DNA from: an uncultured Bacteroidales bacterium
GTDB lineage: Bacteria > Bacteroidota > Bacteroidia > Bacteroidales > F082
Direction of reading: 5' to 3'
Length of the DNA: 7,657 nt
Assembly: GCA_937884015.1 (NCBI GenBank)
Contig: CALGBV010000425.1
Location: 1 to 7,657 of the forward strand
The stretch's first letter is position 1, and each line of letters starts with the position of its first letter. Shown here one piece after another: positions 1 through 6,814 of this stretch. The notes under the pieces are model-generated. The model searched no databases and was not told the origin of the DNA. It was given only the letters and a program-made list of their open reading frames with translations. The position numbers and the translations under genes are program-made.

Positions 1-139
1 GATAAGCCTCAGGATTATCAATGGAATAAGGCGAGTTATTCTTGTCGGCGAACTGAATCCAATAGAAATCAGGTGCGATTTGTGCATTGGCCATGAATGC
101 AATTCCTAAGAAAAGGAACAAAAAAGACAGTTTCTTCAT
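1..139 (-). CDS. Subtilisin-like (S8 family) secreted serine peptidase, N-terminal fragment
   Basis: Reading the minus strand from ATG at 139 gives 46 residues before the window edge cuts the gene. Residues 1-19 form a typical signal peptide: a Lys-Lys start, a Leu/Phe-rich core and an ANA end, with Gln20 as the likely first mature residue. The mature start (FYWIQFADKNNSPYSIDNP) resembles the N-terminal segment found ahead of the catalytic domain in Bacteroidota S8 peptidases, which are often T9SS cargo (family knowledge). No catalytic residue lies in this fragment, so the assignment rests on the N-terminal signature alone. The gene is divergent from trmD and has its own TAnnTTTG box at 184-177. 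The alternative is another exported protein sharing the same N-terminal segment. Confidence 0.6.
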   Translation of the reverse strand, partial: MKKLSFLFLFLGIAFMANAQIAPDFYWIQFADKNNSPYSIDNPEAY

Positions 140-176
140 AGTGACTTAATTTTAGTGACATAATTATAATAAGGTG

Positions 177-184
177 CAAAAATA
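177..184 (-). promoter_or_regulatory. -7 promoter box of the S8 peptidase gene
   Basis: The minus strand reads TATTTTTG, a full match to the Bacteroidota -7 consensus TAnnTTTG. It lies 37 nt upstream of the peptidase ATG, giving a predicted leader of about 30 nt. I see no clear TTTG-like -33 element at the usual 19-21 nt spacing. Confidence 0.5.
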
Positions 185-219
185 CATTATTCTTCAATCC
201 ATAATTCAGCATTATTGAT

Positions 220-227
220 TATTTTTG
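220..227 (+). promoter_or_regulatory. -7 promoter box of trmD
   Basis: TATTTTTG matches TAnnTTTG and sits 15 nt before the trmD ATG at 243. Transcription would begin around 232-235, leaving a leader of only about 10 nt. The box contains the upstream in-frame TTG (225), which argues against that TTG being the start codon. The -33 element is weak or absent. Confidence 0.5.
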
Positions 228-242
228 CCGAAAATTTCAGTC

Positions 243-938
243 ATGCGTATCGACATCATCGCCATATTTCCCGAAATGTTTGAAGGTCCCTTCACCGAAT
301 CTATCATCAAACGCGCCGTCAACAAAGGCATTGTTGAAATCGGGCTGCACAACCTGCGCGACTACAGCACCGACAAGCACCACAAAGTTGACGATTATTC
401 CTTTGCCGCCGGAGCCGGCATGGTGATGATGATTGAGCCTGTCGACAACTGCATCAGCCAGCTGAAAGCCAAGCGCGATTACGATGAAGTGATTTACATG
501 AGTCCTGATGGCGAACTGCTGAACCAGCCGCTCTGCAACCAACTCTCAATGAAAGAAAACCTCATCATTCTTTGCGGCCATTACAAAGGCATCGATGAGC
601 GCATACGCGAGCACCTGATTACCAAGGAAATATCCATCGGAAACTACGTTCTTTCGGGTGGCGAATTGGGTGCAGCCGTTCTGGTTGACAGCCTCGTACG
701 CTTGATTCCTGGTGCCTTGAACGATGAGACCTCTGCCCTATCCGACTCCTTTCAGGACGGTTTGGTGTCGCCTCCCGTCTACACGCGGCCACGCGAATAC
801 AAAGGCTGGGAAGTGCCGGAAATTCTGCTTTCGGGCAACGATTTGAAGATTCAGGAATGGAAAATGGAACAAGCCTTGCAGCGCACCAAGGAACGCAGGC
901 CTGAAATGTACGAAATTTTCAAAAAAAGCAATTTATAA
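243..938 (+). CDS. trmD: tRNA (guanine-N1)-methyltransferase TrmD
   Basis: This SPOUT methyltransferase uses S-adenosylmethionine to make m1G at tRNA position 37, which prevents +1 frameshifting in translation. The protein has 231 residues, close to the usual family length. Start ATG 243 gives the canonical N-terminus MRIDIIAIFPEMF; an in-frame TTG at 225 lies inside the promoter box and was rejected. Visible trefoil-knot and SAM-binding motifs are MSPDG (86-90), CGHYKGIDER (111-120) and SIGNYVLSGGE (131-141). The catalytic region SDSFQDGLVSPPVYTRP (167-183) contains Asp168, equivalent to E. coli Asp169. One oddity is the usually glycine-rich loop after VDDY, which reads SFAAGAG (53-59) rather than a PFGG/PYGGG type. 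rplS follows, a pairing conserved in many bacteria, but rpsP and rimM are not upstream here. Confidence 0.97.
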   Translation: MRIDIIAIFPEMFEGPFTESIIKRAVNKGIVEIGLHNLRDYSTDKHHKVDDYSFAAGAGMVMMIEPVDNCISQLKAKRDYDEVIYMSPDGELLNQPLCNQLSMKENLIILCGHYKGIDERIREHLITKEISIGNYVLSGGELGAAVLVDSLVRLIPGALNDETSALSDSFQDGLVSPPVYTRPREYKGWEVPEILLSGNDLKIQEWKMEQALQRTKERRPEMYEIFKKSNL

Positions 939-960
939 GTGTTTGTATTCAAATAATTTG

Positions 961-968
961 TATATTTG
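961..968 (+). promoter_or_regulatory. -7 promoter box of rplS
   Basis: TATATTTG matches TAnnTTTG, 40 nt before the rplS ATG and downstream of the trmD stop. The nearest TTTG (942-945) is only 15 nt upstream, shorter than the usual -33 spacing, so that half is doubtful. It suggests rplS is transcribed independently as well as by read-through from trmD, which is reasonable for a highly expressed ribosomal protein gene. Confidence 0.55.
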
Positions 969-1008
969 CACCCGTTTTTAGACGAAAAATATACAAAATA
1001 CATATACA

Positions 1009-1365
1009 ATGAGCAAAAATGCACTTATCCAATTCGTTGAAGATCAGATTGTTGTAAAAGATTTTCCGAAGTTCAGACCTGGTGATACCATCACCGTTAC
1101 TTACAAGATTGTTGAAGGCGACAAGAGCCGTCTTCAGAAGTTCCAAGGCATCGTTCTGAAGCACAGTGGCTGTGGCAAGACCGCTACATTCACCGTCCGT
1201 AAGATTGCTGCCAACGGCATCGGCGTTGAAAGATGCTTCCCAATCGCTTCACCTATGATTGAGAACATCGAACTGAATAAAGAAGGCGTCGTCCGCAGAT
1301 CACGCATTTATTACCTCAGAGGTCTCCGTGGTAAGAAAGCCAGAATCAAGGAAGCTCGCCGCTAA
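1009..1365 (+). CDS. rplS: 50S ribosomal protein L19
   Basis: L19 lies at the 30S-50S interface and contributes to an intersubunit bridge. The protein has 118 residues, normal for the family. It contains the typical central region FRPGDTITVTYKIVEGDKSR followed by QKFQGIVL, then TFTVRKIAANGIGVER and the basic C-terminus IYYLRGLRGKKARIKE. The ATG at 1009 gives the expected short N-terminal helix (ALIQFVEDQ). It lies 70 nt after trmD, has its own promoter box, and is followed 25 nt later by an intrinsic terminator, so it closes this transcription unit. The Cys residues near positions 55 and 76 are slightly unusual but do not affect identification. Confidence 0.98.
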   Translation: MSKNALIQFVEDQIVVKDFPKFRPGDTITVTYKIVEGDKSRLQKFQGIVLKHSGCGKTATFTVRKIAANGIGVERCFPIASPMIENIELNKEGVVRRSRIYYLRGLRGKKARIKEARR

Positions 1366-1390
1366 TTGGTTTTCAACAATTCAACAACAC

Positions 1391-1423
1391 AAACAAGCTC
1401 CGATTTTCGGGGCTTGTTTTTTT
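1391..1423 (+). terminator. Rho-independent terminator after rplS
   Basis: A 13-bp stem (1391-1403 with 1407-1419, one G-T wobble, loop TTT) is followed by an uninterrupted T run to 1423. The stem core is AACAAGCTCCGA. This is a strong intrinsic terminator 25 nt downstream of the rplS stop. Its 3' arm also holds the CTTG that could act as the -33 element for the next promoter. Confidence 0.92.
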
Positions 1424-1445
1424 ATACGAAAAATTCATATCTTTG
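1413..1445 (+). promoter_or_regulatory. Promoter of the five-gene envelope operon
   Basis: The -7 box TATCTTTG (1438-1445) matches TAnnTTTG. A CTTG at 1413-1416 lies 21 nt upstream, within the Bacteroidota -33 spacing. Transcription would begin near 1450, about 30 nt before the ATG at 1480. The -33 candidate is inside the 3' arm of the rplS terminator, so the two signals share bases. Confidence 0.65.
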
Positions 1446-1479
1446 CGGTTTATTAGGTCATTGTGCATTATTAGGATTT

Positions 1480-3498
1480 ATGAGCTACTACAACACCAAA
1501 AAGAAAAAATGGCTTTGGTACCGCGAGCCTCTCATTCTGTTGCTTTACAGACTGTTGGCCATTCTTTTGCTGTTCAGTTTCAGCCGTTGGATGCTCTTCA
1601 TGCTCAACATGTCCTTCTTCCCCAACCTCCACCTCTTTGAATCGTTTCGGCTTTACGGTTATGGCTTGCGTTTCGACTTGGTCGTCTTGGCCTACGTCAA
1701 TATTCCCCTTATCCTCTATTACTGCTTGCCTTTTCCGTGGACCTACAAACGTATACCACAGACAATCATCGACATATATTACGTTGTTTCCAACGGTCTG
1801 ATTGTCACGCTCAATTTCATCGACACCATTTATTTCCGCTTCATCGGCAAGCGAATGACCTTCGAACTGTTTCAGTTTTTCGACAACAAAGACGAAAGCA
1901 TCCTCGGCGTCATCGGGCAATTAGTGGTTGATTACTGGTATATGGTGCTTTTCGGCATCCTTTCCATACTGCTCATCATCGCCTTGGCGAAAATCACGCG
2001 CCTTGAAAAAAAAGAAGACAATGGAAGCGCAAAATGGCGCACAGGGCAAATCATCAACCTATTGATAATGACACCGTTGACAATTTTGGCCTGTCGTGGC
2101 GGCTTACAGGAACGGCCACTCAGCATGAGCGATGCACAGCAATACACCGTACCGCAGCACGTCCCGATTGTCCTCAACACGCCATTTACCATAGCGAAAA
2201 GTTCGCAAAACAGCGAACTTCAAGAGCTTCATCTTGTAGAAGACTCTGATTTTGAGCCCATTGCTGGCATTAATCCGCCGGCACGTTTCATGCTTGCCAA
2301 CGATTCCGTGACTTGTGACACCATTCCCGATAATGTGGTTCTCATCGTACTGGAAAGCATGGGACAAGAAATGATTGGCTATTACAATCCTTTGCATGTC
2401 AATCACTTGACACCATTTTTGGATTCATTGTTGCAGCATTGCCTCACCTTTGACGGACGCGCCAATGGCCGCCGTTCCGTAGAAACGCTGCCCAGCATAC
2501 TTTCAGGTCTGCCTTCGCTTATGGATGTCGATTTTCAGTCCTCGTCTTACAGCGGCAACGACCTCAGCGGATTTGCCGAAAACCTGAAAAAACATGGTTA
2601 CAGCACTTCGTTCTTTTACGGTGGCAACAATGGCGTCATGGATTTCGACATTTTCACACAAGGCGTTGGTTTTGAACACTATTACGGCAGGTCGGAATAT
2701 GCCAACGATGATGATTACGACAGCCGATGGGGTATTTTCGACCAACCTTTCCTGCAATATTTTGCTAATAATCTTGACACGATTTCCCAGCCGTTTGCCT
2801 CCGTTGTCTACACGCTTTCATCGCACCATCCTTTCAATTTGCCCGACGCATTTGCCTTACCGCCAGAGGTTTACAGTTGGAGCAGTTTCGAAAAGACCAT
2901 CTATTACACCGATTGCGCCTTGCGCGACTTTTTCAAGACGGCAGCCACAAAAGAATGGTTCGACCACACCCTTTTTGTCATCACCGCCAACCAAACCAAC
3001 ACTCAGCATTTCGAAGACGCATACGACAACGTCTGGGGCATGTACGCCATCCCGATTGCATTCTATTATCCAGGCAAAATTGAGCCAAAACATAACGATG
3101 AAATCGCACAACAGACTGATTTAGGAGCCAGCATCCTGTCAGTCCTCAATGTCACCGACACCATTTTCACCTTTGGCCGCAACCTGTTCGACACCCTTCA
3201 AATGCCTGAATGGATCAGTTATCTCAACCTGACCTATCAGTATAGCGATGGGAACTACCTGATTCAATCGGAGGGACACCAGACCATAAGCGTCTTCAAC
3301 CTGAACCAGGACAAAGAAGCAAAACATAACATCATAGCACACATTCAGTGCCCCGACCTTCACCAAAGGTTACAGGGAATGCTGCAATCGTATACCAACC
3401 GAATGATAAACAACAGACTGATTTATGAGCAAACAACGGATTCGATTCATAATCAACCCAATATCGGGGAAAGTGAGGAAGAAAAACCTTCCCGATAA
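1480..3498 (+). CDS. LTA-synthase-like / phosphoglycerol transferase family membrane sulfatase, altered metal site
   Basis: The predicted inner-membrane protein has 672 residues: about five N-terminal membrane segments (near 17-35, 63-82, 96-115, 153-171, 190-205) and an extracytoplasmic alkaline-phosphatase/sulfatase fold (about 283-600). Known relatives transfer phosphoglycerol from phosphatidylglycerol to teichoic acid or glucans. Visible motifs are NVVLIVLES (Glu292, matching LtaS Glu255), ANGRRS (Ser333 at the nucleophile position, Thr300 in LtaS) and SSHHPF (His449-450). The metal-binding Asp-His of the usual ITADHTN is instead Asn504-Gln505 (ITANQTN). Start 1480 is chosen because an in-frame ATG at 1366 would precede both the terminator and the promoter. 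The last 24 codons overlap the lipid kinase gene, and family members I recall end near the NRMINNRL position. The fold is confident; catalytic activity is doubtful, and a scaffold or sensor role like that of the pseudoenzyme PbgA/YejM is possible. Confidence 0.88.
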   Translation: MSYYNTKKKKWLWYREPLILLLYRLLAILLLFSFSRWMLFMLNMSFFPNLHLFESFRLYGYGLRFDLVVLAYVNIPLILYYCLPFPWTYKRIPQTIIDIYYVVSNGLIVTLNFIDTIYFRFIGKRMTFELFQFFDNKDESILGVIGQLVVDYWYMVLFGILSILLIIALAKITRLEKKEDNGSAKWRTGQIINLLIMTPLTILACRGGLQERPLSMSDAQQYTVPQHVPIVLNTPFTIAKSSQNSELQELHLVEDSDFEPIAGINPPARFMLANDSVTCDTIPDNVVLIVLESMGQEMIGYYNPLHVNHLTPFLDSLLQHCLTFDGRANGRRSVETLPSILSGLPSLMDVDFQSSSYSGNDLSGFAENLKKHGYSTSFFYGGNNGVMDFDIFTQGVGFEHYYGRSEYANDDDYDSRWGIFDQPFLQYFANNLDTISQPFASVVYTLSSHHPFNLPDAFALPPEVYSWSSFEKTIYYTDCALRDFFKTAATKEWFDHTLFVITANQTNTQHFEDAYDNVWGMYAIPIAFYYPGKIEPKHNDEIAQQTDLGASILSVLNVTDTIFTFGRNLFDTLQMPEWISYLNLTYQYSDGNYLIQSEGHQTISVFNLNQDKEAKHNIIAHIQCPDLHQRLQGMLQSYTNRMINNRLIYEQTTDSIHNQPNIGESEEEKPSR

Positions 3499-4300
3499 AA
3501 TTGCCGAAAACATCGACACGGCACGCTACGAATACGAAATCAAGTATTCGGAATACGCAGGTCATGCCAAGATTCTGGCAGAGGAAGCCGTTGCCGAACA
3601 GTTCGACATTGTTGTGGCCGCCGGTGGCGATGGCAGCATCAACGAAATCGGCGTGCCGCTGATTGGCACCGATGTCGCTTTGGGCATCATTCCCTGCGGT
3701 TCGGGAAACGGATTCTCGCACCACGTTGATTTGCCGATGGATGCAGCGAAAGCCATTCAAGTCATCAACCAAGGCCAGAGGCACAAGGTTGACACCGTGA
3801 CCGTCAACGGCATCCCTTTCATCAGCATAGCCGGAACGGGCTTCGATGCCAAGATTGCCGACGACTATGCCAAAGACCCGCGCCGCGGTTTCGACACCTA
3901 TTTTAAATACATCGTCAGAAATTACGTCACCTACCGCGAACAGAACTACACCATCATCATGCCGGAGCAAACCATCGAGACGAAAGCCCTTTTCATTTCG
4001 TTTGCCAACTCCAACGAGCAAGGCTACAACATCCCGATTTCGCCCCACGCCAGCCTGCAAGACGGCAAAGTCGACCTCTGCGTGGTACGCAAACCCAATC
4101 CGCTGGAACTGCCTATCGTGGGCGGCTACATGATCGACAAAATGATGGACAAGGCACCGAAAGTCGACATTTACCAGACCTCAGAAGCCAAAATCATCAG
4201 GGAAAAAGCCGATGTCATCAATATTGATGGCGAATCCATCATGACGGAAAAAGACCTTGAAATAATAGTCAAACCATTAAGCCTTAACATCATAGCATGA
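3425..4300 (+). CDS. Diacylglycerol kinase family lipid kinase (YegS/DgkB-like)
   Basis: This 291-residue soluble kinase of the DAGK catalytic-domain family phosphorylates diacylglycerol or a related lipid with ATP at the inner face of the membrane. Signatures in order are FIINPISG (8-15), the nucleotide-binding AAGGDGSINEI (65-75), GIIPCGSGNGF (87-97), AGTGFDA (136-142), DGKVDL (213-218) and the C-terminal NIDGE (266-270). The length is typical of the YegS/DgkB group. ATG 3425 is required because the NPISG strand begins at once; this makes the gene overlap the sulfatase gene by 74 nt in another frame. It overlaps the next gene by ATGA. By context it could recycle diacylglycerol released by a phosphoglycerol transferase, as DgkB does with LtaS. 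Sphingosine or another lipid remains a possible substrate. Confidence 0.92.
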   Translation: MSKQRIRFIINPISGKVRKKNLPDKIAENIDTARYEYEIKYSEYAGHAKILAEEAVAEQFDIVVAAGGDGSINEIGVPLIGTDVALGIIPCGSGNGFSHHVDLPMDAAKAIQVINQGQRHKVDTVTVNGIPFISIAGTGFDAKIADDYAKDPRRGFDTYFKYIVRNYVTYREQNYTIIMPEQTIETKALFISFANSNEQGYNIPISPHASLQDGKVDLCVVRKPNPLELPIVGGYMIDKMMDKAPKVDIYQTSEAKIIREKADVINIDGESIMTEKDLEIIVKPLSLNIIA

Positions 4301-4632
4301 AAAACAAAGCCAATAAGGACGGCATAGTCTACTCCACCAATCCCGATTTCGTCTTCGATGAGGAAGAAGAAACCATTACTTTAGAACCCGCCAAACAAAA
4401 TCTGCGCGTCATGCTCGACAAGAAACAACGCGCCGGAAAAAAAGTCACCTTAGTGACTGGTTTTCAAGGCTCTGATTTCGACTTGGCCTCGTTGGGCAAG
4501 GAACTGAAAACAGCCTGCGGCGTAGGTGGCAGCGTGAAAGACGGCGAAATCATCATTCAGGGCGATTTCAGGGAAAGAGTCTTTAACTTATTGATACAGA
4601 AAGGATTTACAAAGACAAAAATCAGCGGATAA
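4297..4632 (+). CDS. SUI1/eIF1 family translation factor (YciH-like)
   Basis: This 111-residue protein has an acidic N-terminal stretch (VFDEEEETITLEP, 19-31) and a SUI1 domain at about 36-108. Domain hallmarks are KKVTLVTGFQG (48-58), then LGKELKTACGVGGSVKDGEIIIQGD (66-90), where TACGVGGSVKDG is the family core, and a C-terminal helix with QKGF (101-104). The length matches bacterial YciH (108 residues in E. coli), which resembles eukaryotic eIF1 and affects start-site fidelity in vitro. Its role in Bacteroidota is not established. The ATG overlaps the kinase stop codon (ATGA) and the stop is 2 nt before the channel gene, so it is co-transcribed and probably translationally coupled. A translation factor inside an otherwise membrane-focused operon is unexpected and may reflect only shared regulation. 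Confidence 0.93.
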   Translation: MKNKANKDGIVYSTNPDFVFDEEEETITLEPAKQNLRVMLDKKQRAGKKVTLVTGFQGSDFDLASLGKELKTACGVGGSVKDGEIIIQGDFRERVFNLLIQKGFTKTKISG

Positions 4633-4634
4633 CC

Positions 4635-5882
4635 ATGATTGAAAAATACATCGAAATACTGAAAACCATCGGTAATCACTTTCATTTCAACGAAGGCACT
4701 TCGCTTGCCGTTGCCGAAGGATTAGCCTTCATTTCCTTATTGGTTGTCAGCGTATTGCTTACCATTGGCGCAAGGCTTTTCGTGAAGAAAATCGTTTACA
4801 AGACCATCAAGAGAACCAGTTCGAAACACGATGACTTACTGATTGACAGCAAGATACTGCTCCGTTTCTGCTTGCTCATCCCCGCCATCATGATCAAGCA
4901 CTTCAGTGCGAACTGCCTGCCCGACTATCCGATGGCATTAAACAGTTTTCTCTACCTGTTCCGTATTTATGAAGTCGTCATCTATACGCTCGTCCTTGAT
5001 GCTTTGGTGAACACCGGCGCCGACTTTTACAACGCCCTGAACGGCACAAAAGCCAAGGCAAAACCGATAAAAAGCCTCGTTCAGGTGCTGAAAATCATCC
5101 TTTACATCGTCTGCACTTTGCTCATCATTGCCATTCTTCTCGGCAAAGACATCAAGAGCATCGTCATCGGTTTGGGCACATTGTCAGCAGTCCTGATGCT
5201 GGTTTTCCAAAGTCCGATATTAGGCTTTGTCGGAACCATTCAACTGATTGCCAACGATATGCTTCGCATCGGCGACTGGATTGTGATGGGTGACGCTGAC
5301 GGCAATGTGTTTGAAATCAACCTCACGACGGTGAAGGTCCAGAATTGGGACAACACCATCACCACTATCCCGACCAGCACCATGGTCACCAACCAGTTCA
5401 CCAACTGGCGCGGCATGTCGGAAAGCGACGGACGACAAATCAAACGCAGCATCAACATCGACATCAACACCATCAAGTTCTGCACGCCCGAGATGATTGA
5501 GAAATACAAAAAGTATTCATTCATAACATCTTACCTTGAAGAACGCGAAAAGGAAATCCTCGAATACAACGAAGCCAACCGCATCGACACAAGCGAAATC
5601 ATCAACGGAAGACAGCAGACCAACCTCGGCATTTTCAGGGCTTACCTGCGCGAATACATCAACCACAATCCGAACATCAATCACGATATGACTATGATTG
5701 TGAGACAATTGCAGCCCACTGAATATGGCGTTCCGATTCAGATTTACGTTTTCAGCAACAAAAAGGAATGGGTCGATTACGAAAACATACAAAGCGACAT
5801 TTTCGACCATATCATGGCCGCCGTTCCCATGTTCGACCTGAAAATCTACCAAAGGTCATCGTCAAATACAAACAAGGCATGA
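4635..5882 (+). CDS. MscS-superfamily mechanosensitive ion channel, YbdG-like
   Basis: This 415-residue inner-membrane channel is predicted to open under membrane tension and release solutes during hypo-osmotic shock. Hydrophobic segments lie near 28-50, 76-92, 102-125, 149-169 and 172-206; the last is the pore-lining TM3 region (VIGLGTLSAVLMLVFQSPILGFVG). The MscS beta domain follows, with RIGDWIVMGDADGNVFEI (211-228) and TTIPTSTMVTNQFTNW (243-258). ESDGRQIKRSINID (263-276) and the long insertion around 280-350 resemble the YbdG/miniconductance subgroup rather than small MscS. The protein ends with a cytoplasmic alpha/beta domain. Start 4635 is 2 nt after the SUI1-family stop. The TGA overlaps the next gene's ATG. 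The subgroup assignment is from memory of motifs; the superfamily is confident. Confidence 0.93.
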   Translation: MIEKYIEILKTIGNHFHFNEGTSLAVAEGLAFISLLVVSVLLTIGARLFVKKIVYKTIKRTSSKHDDLLIDSKILLRFCLLIPAIMIKHFSANCLPDYPMALNSFLYLFRIYEVVIYTLVLDALVNTGADFYNALNGTKAKAKPIKSLVQVLKIILYIVCTLLIIAILLGKDIKSIVIGLGTLSAVLMLVFQSPILGFVGTIQLIANDMLRIGDWIVMGDADGNVFEINLTTVKVQNWDNTITTIPTSTMVTNQFTNWRGMSESDGRQIKRSINIDINTIKFCTPEMIEKYKKYSFITSYLEEREKEILEYNEANRIDTSEIINGRQQTNLGIFRAYLREYINHNPNINHDMTMIVRQLQPTEYGVPIQIYVFSNKKEWVDYENIQSDIFDHIMAAVPMFDLKIYQRSSSNTNKA

Positions 5883-6778
5883 ATTCAGGAAAAGAACTAA
5901 CAAGACGTTACATCAAGCTGATGTTCGGGCAGTTGCGTGATGCCGATGAAGAACAAGTCAGGGCCGAAATCGAGCATTGCCGCCGCCAGAACGCCCATCC
6001 TGTGCGCGTTCCGCGGAATTTCAGGGATTACTTCACCGAAGGCATCTATCACGGCGATGGTTACGACATGCAGTATTTCAGCACGAAGCCCTATTCCGAT
6101 TCGCGGAAGCTGGTGCTTTATTACCATGGCGGCGCCTGCATCTACCAGCCTGTTTTCTTTCACTGGCGTTTCATTCACGACTTGTCGCTGCGTCTGCATT
6201 GCCGCATTGTGATGCCCATTTACCCGAAATCGCCCGATTATCATTGCCAGTTTTCCAACACGCAATTATTGCATTTTTACCGCGATTACATTCAGCACCA
6301 GGATGTTGACCAAATCATTCTCATGGGTGATTCCGTCGGCGGAGCCTTTGCCTTGCTTCATGCCCAGCTCATTAAAGAGAACGGATACAGAAAAGCCGAC
6401 AACATCGTGCTGCTCTCCCCCAGCCTCGACCTGACCTATTCGCGCGAAGCGGAGATGAAAGCCTACGAACCGCTCGACCCGATGCTGAAACTCGACCGCG
6501 TGAAGATTCTGACCGACCTCTGGCGCAACGACCTGCCCGCCGAGAATTACTGGGTCAGCCCGATATTCGGCGACTTGAACGGTTTAGGGCGCATCTCTAT
6601 TTTTGTCGGGACGCACGAAATCCTTTATCTCGATTCCGTTGCGCTAAAGGAAAAATTGGCCTCCTTGGGCGTGCCATACGATTATTTCGAATACGAAGGC
6701 ATGTTCCACACCTTCCCGCTCTTCCCGATTCCCGAAGGGTTCGATGCCTTGAAGAAAATCGTTGGAATAGTATTGTAG
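5879..6778 (+). CDS. Alpha/beta hydrolase, HSL-like (hydrolase fold 3)
   Basis: This 299-residue esterase/lipase-type hydrolase has no signal peptide, so it is predicted to be cytoplasmic. It shows the oxyanion-hole motif LYYHGGA (80-86), nucleophile elbow GDSVGG (150-155, Ser152), GTHEILYLDS (244-253) with Glu247 as the likely catalytic acid, and His277 in the segment GMFHTFP. This order and the HGG motif identify the hormone-sensitive-lipase-like family. An acid Glu instead of Asp also occurs, as I recall, in related bacterial members. Start 5879 is chosen because it forms an ATGA overlap with the channel gene; an in-frame ATG at 5768 would lie 111 nt inside that gene and adds a segment rich in Arg and His that does not look like this family. 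It is the last gene of the operon. The substrate is unknown; a short-chain ester or a lipid product is plausible from context. Confidence 0.9.
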   Translation: MNSGKELTRRYIKLMFGQLRDADEEQVRAEIEHCRRQNAHPVRVPRNFRDYFTEGIYHGDGYDMQYFSTKPYSDSRKLVLYYHGGACIYQPVFFHWRFIHDLSLRLHCRIVMPIYPKSPDYHCQFSNTQLLHFYRDYIQHQDVDQIILMGDSVGGAFALLHAQLIKENGYRKADNIVLLSPSLDLTYSREAEMKAYEPLDPMLKLDRVKILTDLWRNDLPAENYWVSPIFGDLNGLGRISIFVGTHEILYLDSVALKEKLASLGVPYDYFEYEGMFHTFPLFPIPEGFDALKKIVGIVL

Positions 6779-6814
6779 GGACATAAATCTGACGAGAATC
6801 TTTCAGAAATGGGT

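Noticed and set aside
225..242. An in-frame TTG start six codons upstream of the trmD ATG
   Set aside because: The TTG lies inside the TATTTTTG promoter box, and the ATG at 243 gives the canonical TrmD N-terminus.
1366..1479. A 38-codon N-terminal extension of the sulfatase-like protein
   Set aside because: It would translate through the rplS terminator and the operon promoter, and it adds a stretch not expected for the family.
3332..4060. A long open frame (242 codons) antisense to the lipid kinase gene
   Set aside because: Its Val/Gly/Asp-rich, low-complexity composition is typical of an antisense shadow, and the opposite strand has clear kinase motifs.
5768..5878. A 37-codon N-terminal extension of the alpha/beta hydrolase
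   Set aside because: It lies wholly inside the channel gene and encodes an Arg/His-rich stretch; the ATG at 5879 gives the same ATGA coupling seen elsewhere in the operon.
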